From the NCBI GenBank assembly GCA_023266715.1, contig JAHFPK010000046.1:1-14148 (forward strand): 14,148 bases of DNA, read 5' to 3'. The notes below the pieces were generated by a model. The model made no database searches. It saw only the letters and a program-made list of their open reading frames with translations, and had not been told where the DNA came from. The number at the start of each line of letters is the position of its first letter. Position 1 is the first letter of the stretch. Origin of the DNA: Hyphomicrobiales bacterium. GTDB taxonomy: Bacteria; Pseudomonadota; Alphaproteobacteria; Rhizobiales; Aestuariivirgaceae. The position numbers and the translations under genes were made by a program. Below are positions 1 to 6,826 of this stretch, one piece after another.

Positions 1-9
1 GTTCCAGGA

Positions 10-663
10 TCATAGAATTGTCTGTCCGGTTTTTTTCCAATCGCCCAGGAACATTTCAATGCCCTTGTCGGTCAGCGGATGCTTGGCCAGGCCTTTAAGA
101 ACCGCAGGGGGAGCGGTGACGACGTCGGCCCCAATGAGAGCTGCCTGCTTCACGTGATTGGCGGTACGCACCGAGGCCACCAGAATTTCTGTATCGAAGC
201 CATAGTTGTCGTAGATCTGGCGAATTTCGGAAATGAGCTCCATCCCCTCCAAATGAATGTCATCAAGGCGGCCCACGAAAGGTGAAATGAACGAGGCCCC
301 CGCTTTCGCCGCAAGCAGCGCCTGATTAGCGCTGAAGCACAGCGTGACGTTGACCATCGCGCCATCCGCCCGCAACGCCTTGCAGGCTTTGAGACCATCA
401 ATCGTAAGTGGCACCTTGACCGTCACGTTCTTGGCGATCTTCCGCAGGCCATTGCCTTCGCGGACCATCCCCGCAAAATCAAGGGCGGTAACTTCCGCAC
501 TCACCGGACCTTCAACGATCTTGCAAATCTCGGCGATCACTTCTTTGAAGGCCCGGCCCGATTTTGCAATCAAAGATGGATTGGTGGTCACCCCGTCCAA
601 AAGCCCCGCATCGGCAAGGTCCCTGATTTCAGCCACATCGGCCGTATCAACAAAAAATTTCAT
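10..663 (-). CDS. fsa: Transaldolase / fructose-6-phosphate aldolase family protein (TalC-type)
   Basis: A complete 217-residue cytoplasmic TIM-barrel sugar-phosphate enzyme, the usual length of the short transaldolase/FSA subfamily. It opens with MKFFVDTADVAEIR and has the early TTNPSLI motif. The Schiff-base lysine is K83 in VTVKVPL, and SPFVGRLDDI lies at about 127-136. Transaldolases move a dihydroxyacetone unit between fructose 6-phosphate and erythrose 4-phosphate; true FSA cleaves fructose 6-phosphate. From family knowledge, E. coli FsaA has Gln59 and Tyr131 where transaldolases have Glu and Phe. Here the matching residues are E57 and F129, so transaldolase activity is the better guess, although the automatic name is often FSA. 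The ATG is preceded by AAGGAAG. The gene lies 16 bp after pabC on the same strand and is probably co-transcribed with it. The family is certain; the exact activity is inferred. Confidence 0.95.
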   Translation of the reverse strand: MKFFVDTADVAEIRDLADAGLLDGVTTNPSLIAKSGRAFKEVIAEICKIVEGPVSAEVTALDFAGMVREGNGLRKIAKNVTVKVPLTIDGLKACKALRADGAMVNVTLCFSANQALLAAKAGASFISPFVGRLDDIHLEGMELISEIRQIYDNYGFDTEILVASVRTANHVKQAALIGADVVTAPPAVLKGLAKHPLTDKGIEMFLGDWKKTGQTIL

Positions 664-679
664 AGTTTCTTCCTTTCAT

Positions 680-1525
680 TCACATCAATGCGCGAGGATC
701 AATCCCGCAGTGTTTCCTGGCCATGGCGCTCAGTCCGTCTCCAAGGCCATCTATTGAGCGCTTGCCTAGGGGTTCCCCATTCAACGTTGTAACCGGCCTG
801 AGAAACCGCAGGCTATTGCACAAAAAGACCGCATCCGCACGGAATAAATCCTCCAGCGAAACAGTCTTCTCAATGGGCGCAAATCCCATGCTCTTGGCAT
901 TATTCAGCAACATGCGCCGCGTGATGCCGGGCAAGATGCCCTGATTGAGCGAGGGCGTAACCAGGTCGTTTCCGTGCAGCAGCAATATATTGGCAACCGT
1001 GGACGATGCCACATGACCGCGCGTATTCTGCATCAGCGCATCATCCGCATCTGCGGCGACTTCGCGTGCAGCCGCAATACCATCAATGTAGGACAGGGTT
1101 TTTAACCGTGATGAAGGCGCGAACTCATTGCGCCGCACAGCTGAGACTTTGAGACGGCAGGATTGAAACAGGTTCTTTGCCTCGAACCCGTCAAGCGTGA
1201 TGAGCAGGCTAAACGAGGTGCCACTGCCCGCCAGGCCACGCGTGGTTTTCCCGCGGCTCAAGGTTATGCGGAGAACTTCAAACTGTGCATGGCTCTTTTT
1301 GAGAACCGCCCCCAACCCGGCAAAAAGGCCTTCAGCATTGAAAGATATTCCCAGCTCTGCCGCCGCCTGTGACATGCGTTGCAGATGCTCATCAAGCCAC
1401 AGGGGCTTGTGGTTGATGACTGCTATGGTTTCAAAAACACCATCGCCCAACAGAAATCCACGATCATGGGGATCAAGCGGCAAGGCTCCATCAACAAACT
1501 GTCCATTGAACCAGACCGCGTTCAA
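680..1525 (-). CDS. pabC: Aminodeoxychorismate lyase-like class IV aminotransferase (PabC)
   Basis: 281-residue fold-type IV PLP enzyme. In the folate branch it would turn 4-amino-4-deoxychorismate into p-aminobenzoate and pyruvate. The fold is shown by WFNGQFVDG near the N-terminus, DRGFLLGDGVFET at 21-33, the PLP lysine K142 in SSRLKTLSYID, and the late segment FLCNSLRFLRPV. The start is a TTG that overlaps the pabA stop (TTGA). It is supported by a GAGGTGG site a few bases upstream and by the family N-terminus beginning exactly there; the next in-frame ATG is at residue 51. The glutamate that normally contacts the PLP ring nitrogen in this fold is replaced by S174 (VASSTVAN). D-amino acid or branched-chain aminotransferases share the fold, so the PabC call rests mainly on the adjacent pabA and pabB. 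Confidence 0.85.
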   Translation of the reverse strand: MNAVWFNGQFVDGALPLDPHDRGFLLGDGVFETIAVINHKPLWLDEHLQRMSQAAAELGISFNAEGLFAGLGAVLKKSHAQFEVLRITLSRGKTTRGLAGSGTSFSLLITLDGFEAKNLFQSCRLKVSAVRRNEFAPSSRLKTLSYIDGIAAAREVAADADDALMQNTRGHVASSTVANILLLHGNDLVTPSLNQGILPGITRRMLLNNAKSMGFAPIEKTVSLEDLFRADAVFLCNSLRFLRPVTTLNGEPLGKRSIDGLGDGLSAMARKHCGIDPRALM

Positions 1526-2082
1526 TTCACCACCTCAAGAAAATTCCGCAGCATGGAATAGCCATGTTCGGTGAGGATGGACTCCGGATGAAACTGCACA
1601 CCGAAGGTTGGATGCTGCCTGTGCTTAAGGCCCATGATCTCGCCATCATCACTGCGCGCGGTGATTTCCAACTCCGGGTTTTCCGTATCGGTTTCAACAA
1701 TCAGCGAATGATAGCGTCCCGCGCTGAAATGATTTGGGATGCCTTTGAAAATATCCCTCCCATTGTGGGCAATTTCCGAAGAATCTCCATGCATGGGGCG
1801 CTTCGCGCGGCCAACCTTGCCGCCAAAGGCTTCACCGATGCATTGATGTCCGAGGCAAACGCCGAGAATGGGCAAACGGCCAGAAAACTTGCGAACAATA
1901 TCCAGTGACTCTCCCGCCTCATGGGGTGTGCAGGGACCTGGCGAAATGACAATCGCCTTGGCCTTGAGATCGGCCTCGCTCACCTCATCATTGCGCTTCA
2001 CCAGAACCTGCTGGCCAAGCTCTTCGAGGTAGCGCGCGATGTTGTAAACAAAGCTGTCATAATTATCGACGATGAGGATCAT
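1522..2082 (-). CDS. pabA: Aminodeoxychorismate synthase glutamine amidotransferase subunit (PabA)
   Basis: 186-residue class I glutamine amidotransferase. It hydrolyses glutamine and passes ammonia to PabB, which aminates chorismate at C4. The family pattern is complete: MILIVDNYDSFVYN start, oxyanion-hole stretch SPGPCTP at 48-53, nucleophile C76 in GVCLGHQ, and H165/E167 in FHPES completing the catalytic triad. Length matches PabA/TrpG. The sequence alone does not separate PabA from TrpG. The ATGA overlap with pabB upstream and TTGA overlap with pabC downstream favour PabA; a dual role with anthranilate synthase, known in some bacteria, cannot be ruled out. A GGAG lies 11 bases before the ATG. 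Confidence 0.92.
   Translation of the reverse strand: MILIVDNYDSFVYNIARYLEELGQQVLVKRNDEVSEADLKAKAIVISPGPCTPHEAGESLDIVRKFSGRLPILGVCLGHQCIGEAFGGKVGRAKRPMHGDSSEIAHNGRDIFKGIPNHFSAGRYHSLIVETDTENPELEITARSDDGEIMGLKHRQHPTFGVQFHPESILTEHGYSMLRNFLEVVN
1530..1536 (-). promoter_or_regulatory. Ribosome binding site that decides the TTG start of pabC
   Basis: On the minus strand GAGGTGG sits 4 bases before the TTG at 1525-1523, inside the last codons of pabA. It is the only good Shine-Dalgarno match near the N-terminus of the aminotransferase family. It therefore supports initiation at TTG, coupled to termination of pabA at the overlapping TGA. Confidence 0.6.
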
Positions 2083-3443
2083 GGCGCGAAGGTCTCCATG
2101 ATGCGGGTAATCTTGGTCAGCGTCTCTTCATATTCCGCCGCGGGCTCCGAACGCGCCGTGATCCCACCGCCGCCCTGGAAGCGCGCGGTGCCTTGTGAAA
2201 ACATCGCAGTGCGAATGGCGATATTCAAATCCACCTGGCCATTGAAGCCAAAATAGCCAATGGAGCCGCAATAGACGCCGCGCCCCTGACCCTCAATTTC
2301 CGCGATCACTTCCATGGCGCGGATTTTGGGCGCGCCCGTAATCGAGCCGCCTGGGAAAATCGCCGCAATAAGATCGCCAACTGATTTTTCCGGTTTCAAT
2401 TCGCCTGTCACAACGGAAGTCAGATGATGCACCGAGGCATAACTCTCCAAACCGCACAGCACGGGGACACGCACACTGCCCGGAGCGCACACGCGGCTCA
2501 AATCATTCCGGAGCAAATCAACGATCATCACATTCTCGGCCCGGTCCTTCCGGCTAGACGAAAGCTCCGCCACAAGGGCCGCATCAAGGACGGGATTGGG
2601 ATCACGCCGCCGCGTACCCTTGATCGGCCGCGCCTCAACCGTCGTGCCATCGAAACTCAGCAGCCGCTCTGGCGAACTCGAGGCAATTTGCACGCCGCCG
2701 TAATCAAGGAAGGCTGAAAACGTAGCGGGGTTCAGGGCCCGGAGCTTCTTGTAAAACGCAAATGCATCAAATCCATCGGGAATTTTCGCACTGAAACACT
2801 GCGATATATTCGCCTGAAAAATATCGCCTGCCAGAATATATTCAACCGTGCGCGCAACGGCTGCTTCATAGCTTTCACGGGTGAAATTGGAGGACCAGTT
2901 TTCGATCGTTGAAAAGCCCATTAGAGATGGTTTGCGTTTCAGCAAATCCTCGAGCTCATCGGCGGGTTGCTCCCCTGCGGTTGAAATAACCCACGCCCGC
3001 TCCTGCAAATGGTCAAAGGCTATGCCGACGTCATAAACATGCAGCATGAGTTCTGGGCAGAGTGAGGAGAATTGTGGAAGCCGCGTGTGCGGCTCAAGGC
3101 TGCGGCCAAAATCATATCCGATATACCCCGCAAGCCCCCCTTGAAATGGCGGCAGGCCCGCCAGTTTCGGCGTGCGGTTACGACTCAATATCTTGTCCAA
3201 CAAAACCAGCGGCGCTTCGTCTTGCGGAACACCATCCAGCAAGGCCCGGCCATTCTCGACTTTCAAGGTTGCCGACGGATTGCACGCCAGAAACGAATAG
3301 CGCCCCAGCTTTTCCTGCCGCATGGTACTTTCAAACAGGGTGAGATACGCCTGCCCGCGCAAGCGTTGGGCCAGCTGGATGGGCTCCCAATAAACGATCT
3401 CGCGGGCATGAACCTGTGTCGGCTGAACGGTCGTATGCTTCAT
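2079..3443 (-). CDS. pabB: Aminodeoxychorismate synthase component I (PabB)
   Basis: 454-residue chorismate-utilising enzyme that makes 4-amino-4-deoxychorismate with ammonia from PabA. An N-terminal TrpE/PabB-like half holds GRYSFLACNP and GGLAGYIGYD. The C-terminal chorismate-binding domain holds YILAGDIFQANISQ, SSSPERLL, DLLRNDLSRV, FPGGSITGAPK and the E-Y-E-E-T-L end segment. The diagnostic motif is PIKGT with K275: the lysine is typical of PabB, whereas anthranilate synthase has PIAGT. I placed the start at ATG 3441-3443 (MKHTTVQPTQ). The frame stays open upstream to 3893, but that stretch lies over priA and shows no family similarity. No clear Shine-Dalgarno precedes this ATG, so a very short or leaderless mRNA is possible. 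Its stop overlaps the pabA start by 4 nt. Confidence 0.94.
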   Translation of the reverse strand: MKHTTVQPTQVHAREIVYWEPIQLAQRLRGQAYLTLFESTMRQEKLGRYSFLACNPSATLKVENGRALLDGVPQDEAPLVLLDKILSRNRTPKLAGLPPFQGGLAGYIGYDFGRSLEPHTRLPQFSSLCPELMLHVYDVGIAFDHLQERAWVISTAGEQPADELEDLLKRKPSLMGFSTIENWSSNFTRESYEAAVARTVEYILAGDIFQANISQCFSAKIPDGFDAFAFYKKLRALNPATFSAFLDYGGVQIASSSPERLLSFDGTTVEARPIKGTRRRDPNPVLDAALVAELSSSRKDRAENVMIVDLLRNDLSRVCAPGSVRVPVLCGLESYASVHHLTSVVTGELKPEKSVGDLIAAIFPGGSITGAPKIRAMEVIAEIEGQGRGVYCGSIGYFGFNGQVDLNIAIRTAMFSQGTARFQGGGGITARSEPAAEYEETLTKITRIMETFAP

Positions 3444-3497
3444 GGCACGCGTGATATAAGACTGGCAGGCCTTCCCGTCCAAGACTATTCCAGAGCC
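3444..3497. promoter_or_regulatory. Divergent pabB / priA promoter region with overlapping -10 elements
   Basis: Only 54 bp separate the two start codons. GATATAAG at 3453-3460 contains TATAAG on the plus strand (towards priA, one mismatch from TATAAT). On the minus strand it contains TATATC or TTATAT (towards pabB). For pabB, TTGGAC lies at 3482-3477, 17-18 bp upstream of that element. No convincing -35 is visible for priA. The predicted pabB transcript would begin only a few bases before its ATG. Promoters are inferred from sequence match only. Confidence 0.4.
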
Positions 3498-5669
3498 ATG
3501 ATCGCCGATTCCCATCCCATTGCCGATGTGCTGTTGCCGCTCGCCCTGGAAGGCCCCTATTCCTACCGGATTCCCGCTGGAATGACGCTGGAGGAAGGCT
3601 GCTATGTCTCGGTGCCCCTCGGCCCTCGCACCCTGATCGGTGTTGTCTGGGCCCTGAAGTCGCAGGCTCCGGAAGGCACCAAGCTTCGCGATGTGATCAC
3701 CCGTTTCGACATGCCGGCCATGGGCGAGATCCACCGCAAATTCGTGGACTGGCTGGCGGACTATTATGTGGAACCCAAGGGCAATGTTCTGCGCATGGTG
3801 CTGCGCGTGCCCGCTGCATTTGAAGAAGCAAAGGGGCAAATCGCCTACCGCTCCTCGGGCCACAAAATCCGCCGCATGACGCCGCAACGCCAAAGGGTTC
3901 TAAATGTCTCCGCCGAAGGCTTTGCCATGCGCCTGTCCGAACTGGCCAAGGCTGCGGGGGTTGGTACATCCGTGGTGAAATCTCTTACCAAGGAAGGTGC
4001 CTTGGAGGCCGTAGCACTCCCCGCTCACAAGGCCTTCCAGCCGCCCAACCTGAATGCCGGTGGCCTCACGCTTTCCAAACAGCAGAAATTAGCGGCGCAG
4101 GAGCTTCGCGCCGTGGTCACTTCACGTAGCGCCAAGGTCATGCTTTTTGATGGCGTCACTGGTTCAGGCAAAACCGAAGTTTATTTTGAAGCCATGGCGG
4201 CGGCGCTGGCAAGTGGCGGGCAGGTTCTATTGCTGCTTCCTGAAATTGCACTGACTGCAGGATTCATCACCCGCGTCGAAACCCGTTTCGCTTGTGAACC
4301 CGCCCAGTGGCATTCCGACATGCGGCCAAGGGAGCGTGAGCGCGTCTGGCGCGGTGTGGCGACAGGCGAGGCAAAAATCGTGGTGGGCGCCCGCTCCGCC
4401 CTTTTCCTGCCGTGGAAAAAACTCGGGCTCATCGTGGTCGATGAGGAACATGAGAGTGCCTACAAGCAGGACGATGGCGTGACCTACCACGCCCGCGACA
4501 TGGCCGTGCTCTATGGCGCAATCGGAAAATTTCCGGTCATTCTTTCATCAGCCACACCATCGCTTGAATCCATCGTCAATGCCGACCGTGGCCGCTATGG
4601 CCATGTGAAATTGAACGACAGGCATGGCCGTCCTGAACTTCCCGAGATTGATCTCGTTGATATGCGCAAAACTGTGCTTGAATCCGGCGCGTGGCTTTCA
4701 ACGCCGATCATTGAAAACATTGACGCCACGTTGAAGGCGGGTGATCAGGCCTTGCTCTTTCTCAATCGCCGGGGCTATGCGCCCGTCACCGTCTGCCGCG
4801 CCTGCGGCCACCGCGTGGATTGCCCCAATTGCGCTGCCTCCCTCGTGGAGCACCGCTTCCGCCGCCAGCTCATGTGCCATCATTGTGGCCATTTGGAACC
4901 CATTCCAAAAGCCTGCCCGAAATGCGGCGTTGAAGACAAGCTTGTGCCCTGCGGACCCGGCATTGAACGCCTGGCTGAAGAAGCGGCACGGCGCTTTCCC
5001 GAGGCGCGCATTGCCATTCTTTCCAGCGATCTTGTCCGCGGCATATTTCTGCGTGACGTCATTCGGGATGTGGCCAAGGGCGAATATAATCTGGTGATCG
5101 GCACCCAGCTTGTTGCCAAGGGTCATCACTTTCCGTTTCTTACATTTGTGGGCGTCGTCGATGCGGATTTGGCGCTGGAATCATCTGACCCCCGCGGTGG
5201 CGAACGCACCTGGGCTCTCATGGCGCAAGTGGCGGGACGCGCCGGGCGTGGAGAAAAGGCGGGCCATGCATTGGTGCAAACCCATGTGCCCGAACATCCC
5301 CTAATGCAAGCGCTAAAGAATGGCGACCGTGAAGGCTATCTCGCTCAGGAAAAACTCATCCGCGAAAATGCTTGCCTTCCGCCCTATGGCAGGCTCGCTG
5401 CCGTGATCATTGCGGGAAGTGACGTAACGGAAACCGAGCGCTTTGTCAGGCGTGTTGCAAGGGCAGCACCCGTTGGTGAGGCTGTAACAATCCTCGGCCC
5501 CGCCCCTGCCCCCATTCATATCGTGCGTGGGCGTTATCGCTGGCGCTTCCTGATCAAGGCCCCGCGCGAGGTGAATATCCAGGCCTTCCTGCGGGAGTGG
5601 CTGAAGGATGTGAAGCCAAAGGGATCAATCCATCTCTCAATCGATGTCGATCCGTATAACTTTCTATAA
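3498..5669 (+). CDS. priA: Primosomal protein N', replication restart helicase PriA
   Basis: 723-residue superfamily 2 helicase that recognises stalled or D-loop forks and reloads the replicative helicase. The N-terminal DNA-binding domain starts IADVLLPLALEGPYSYRIP. Walker A is GVTGSGKT at 219-226 and Walker B is DEEH at 315-318, followed by SSATPSLES. The zinc region at 433-476 has eight cysteines (433, 436, 442, 445, 460, 463, 473, 476). Late helicase motifs are GTQLVAKGHHFP and QVAGRAGRG, and a C-terminal domain follows. Length is normal for PriA. I chose ATG 3498 because the family N-terminus begins there. The reading frame is open back to 3072, but that part is antisense to pabB. The upstream site is weak (CCAGAG). 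The gene runs divergent from pabB and convergent with galM. Confidence 0.97.
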   Translation: MIADSHPIADVLLPLALEGPYSYRIPAGMTLEEGCYVSVPLGPRTLIGVVWALKSQAPEGTKLRDVITRFDMPAMGEIHRKFVDWLADYYVEPKGNVLRMVLRVPAAFEEAKGQIAYRSSGHKIRRMTPQRQRVLNVSAEGFAMRLSELAKAAGVGTSVVKSLTKEGALEAVALPAHKAFQPPNLNAGGLTLSKQQKLAAQELRAVVTSRSAKVMLFDGVTGSGKTEVYFEAMAAALASGGQVLLLLPEIALTAGFITRVETRFACEPAQWHSDMRPRERERVWRGVATGEAKIVVGARSALFLPWKKLGLIVVDEEHESAYKQDDGVTYHARDMAVLYGAIGKFPVILSSATPSLESIVNADRGRYGHVKLNDRHGRPELPEIDLVDMRKTVLESGAWLSTPIIENIDATLKAGDQALLFLNRRGYAPVTVCRACGHRVDCPNCAASLVEHRFRRQLMCHHCGHLEPIPKACPKCGVEDKLVPCGPGIERLAEEAARRFPEARIAILSSDLVRGIFLRDVIRDVAKGEYNLVIGTQLVAKGHHFPFLTFVGVVDADLALESSDPRGGERTWALMAQVAGRAGRGEKAGHALVQTHVPEHPLMQALKNGDREGYLAQEKLIRENACLPPYGRLAAVIIAGSDVTETERFVRRVARAAPVGEAVTILGPAPAPIHIVRGRYRWRFLIKAPREVNIQAFLREWLKDVKPKGSIHLSIDVDPYNFL

Positions 5670-5680
5670 GTCAAATTTTT

Positions 5681-5779
5681 TCCTCACCCTGTGCCGCGAA
5701 GCGGCCTCGAAGGGCTGGTGGAGCGACTTCGCGATGCTTCGAGGCTCACGCCTTGCGTGAGCGCCTCAGCATGAGGGGG
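5681..5779. repeat. Structured intergenic palindromic repeat, copy A (priA/galM junction)
   Basis: A roughly 97-base element runs from TCCTCACCCTG to CCTCAGCATGAGGG. Internal pairings are GCCGC/GCGGC (5693-5697 with 5701-5705), CCTCGAAG/CTTCGAGG (5705-5712 with 5737-5744) and CTCACG/CGTGAG (5745-5750 with 5756-5761). It fills the space between the priA stop and the galM stop, ending one or two bases from the latter. It resembles the multi-copy CTCACCCTGAGG...CCTCAGGATGAGG repeats familiar from Rhizobiales genomes. Placed between convergent genes, its hairpins may also end transcription from both sides, although T-runs are modest (TTTTTT just before the left edge). Confidence 0.8.
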
Positions 5780-5780
5780 A

Positions 5781-6701
5781 TTATTTGGAAAACCACCATT
5801 TCATGCGGTGGCAGTAGACTTCACCGGGACGCAGGACCGAGGACGGAAAATTCGCGTGGTTCGGCGCGTCGGGGTAGTTCTGCGGTTCGATGGCGATGGA
5901 GCCATGCTGCACCAGCGGCCCATATTTCCCTGGCATTGCCGGGCCGAAATGATCGGCGGTATAGAACTGGATGGCGCACTCGGTTGTATGGACCTCCATC
6001 ACGCGTCCCGATTGGGGATCACGCAGAGTGAGGCCCTTGCGCAATTTCCCACGCTGGCCGTTCAGGCAGAAACACGTGTCATAGGCCTGCCCCACTTTTC
6101 GCAGCTTGCGGAAATCAAATTCCGTGCCGGTCACATCCTTGATCTCGCCGGTGGGAAGTTTGGGGCCCTGCAGCGGCAGGTAATGATCGGCCGGCATCTC
6201 CACTTCCTGATCAAGGCCTGAACCCTTTCCCGCCAGATTCCAGTAGGCGTGGTTGGTGAGATTGATCACCGTGGGTTTTGTCGTCGTGGCTTCAAAATCC
6301 AGCGACAATACATTGTCAATCAGACGGTAGGTGGCGCTCGCCTCCATGGCGCCGGGATAGCCTTGGTCACCATCGGGCGAGTGTATCGAAAAGCGCAGGC
6401 CCTGGGGCACTTCCACCACATCCCACAGGCTGTTGCAGAAGTTCTTCGGGCCACCATGCAACTGGTCCGCTCCGACATTGGGCACGAGACGGATCTCCTT
6501 GCCGTCGAGGGTGAACTTCGCGTCCGTGATGCGCCCCGCATAGCGCCCGGTGACCGAACCCGAATATGCATCGCTGGCCAACGCGTCCGCATCGCTGCCG
6601 GGCCCCACCACTACATCAACACCGTCAACAAAGAACGAAACCAGTTTCGCGCCAAGTCGCGAGAATGTCGCCCAGTGGGTTTTTGACTTCAGCTCCAACA
6701 C
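5781..6701 (-). CDS. galM: Aldose 1-epimerase (mutarotase)
   Basis: 306-residue cytoplasmic beta-sandwich enzyme that interconverts alpha and beta anomers of aldoses. Family residues are present: GRYAGRI at 52-58, H82 in QLHGGPK, the catalytic acid H151 in LTNHAYWNL, D208 in YDTCF, and the catalytic base E272 in EPQNYPDAPNHANFP. Length is normal or slightly short. The start is GTG, with no ATG near the family N-terminus. GAGGAG 8 bases upstream serves as the ribosome binding site and falls on the edge of repeat copy B. The gene lies 125 bp downstream of a sugar-acid dehydratase on the same strand, so it probably presents the correct anomer to an oxidative sugar pathway. The substrate cannot be told from sequence. 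Confidence 0.93.
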   Translation of the reverse strand: MLELKSKTHWATFSRLGAKLVSFFVDGVDVVVGPGSDADALASDAYSGSVTGRYAGRITDAKFTLDGKEIRLVPNVGADQLHGGPKNFCNSLWDVVEVPQGLRFSIHSPDGDQGYPGAMEASATYRLIDNVLSLDFEATTTKPTVINLTNHAYWNLAGKGSGLDQEVEMPADHYLPLQGPKLPTGEIKDVTGTEFDFRKLRKVGQAYDTCFCLNGQRGKLRKGLTLRDPQSGRVMEVHTTECAIQFYTADHFGPAMPGKYGPLVQHGSIAIEPQNYPDAPNHANFPSSVLRPGEVYCHRMKWWFSK

Positions 6702-6709
6702 TTCTGCTT

Positions 6710-6715
6710 CTCCTC
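6710..6715 (-). promoter_or_regulatory. Ribosome binding site of galM formed by the edge of repeat copy B
   Basis: The minus strand reads GAGGAG, 8 bases before the GTG start of galM. All but the last base lies within the conserved left terminus of the repeat (TCCTCACCCTG on the plus strand). The repeat therefore appears to contribute the translation signal. This supports GTG 6701-6699 as the start codon. Confidence 0.55.
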
Positions 6716-6819
6716 ACCCTGAGGTGCGCCGCCTGCGCGGTGCCTCGAAGGGCCCTTGCTATGAGATTGTGGCTTATGCATCGAGGCTTCGCCGATGGCG
6801 AAGCTCCTCAGCATGAGGG
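6711..6819. repeat. Structured intergenic palindromic repeat, copy B (dehydratase/galM junction)
   Basis: A 109-base element with the same ends as copy A: TCCTCACCCTGAGG on the left and CCTCAGCATGAGGG on the right, with CCTCGAAGGG at 6743-6752 and TCGAGGC at 6781-6787 inside. The left hairpin is GCGCCGC/GCGGTGC (6726-6732 with 6737-6743, one G-U pair). The right hairpin is GCTTCGCC/GGCGAAGC (6786-6793 with 6797-6804). Hairpin sequences differ from copy A while pairing is kept. It starts 9 bp upstream of galM and ends 7 bp after the dehydratase stop. Confidence 0.8.
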
Positions 6820-6826
6820 TCTTGGT

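Noticed and set aside
3072..3497. N-terminal extension of priA by 142 residues
   Set aside because: It is antisense to pabB; PriA homology and normal length start at ATG 3498.
3444..3893. N-terminal extension of pabB by 150 residues
   Set aside because: It lies antisense to priA, has no family similarity, and the PabB N-terminus begins at the ATG at 3443.
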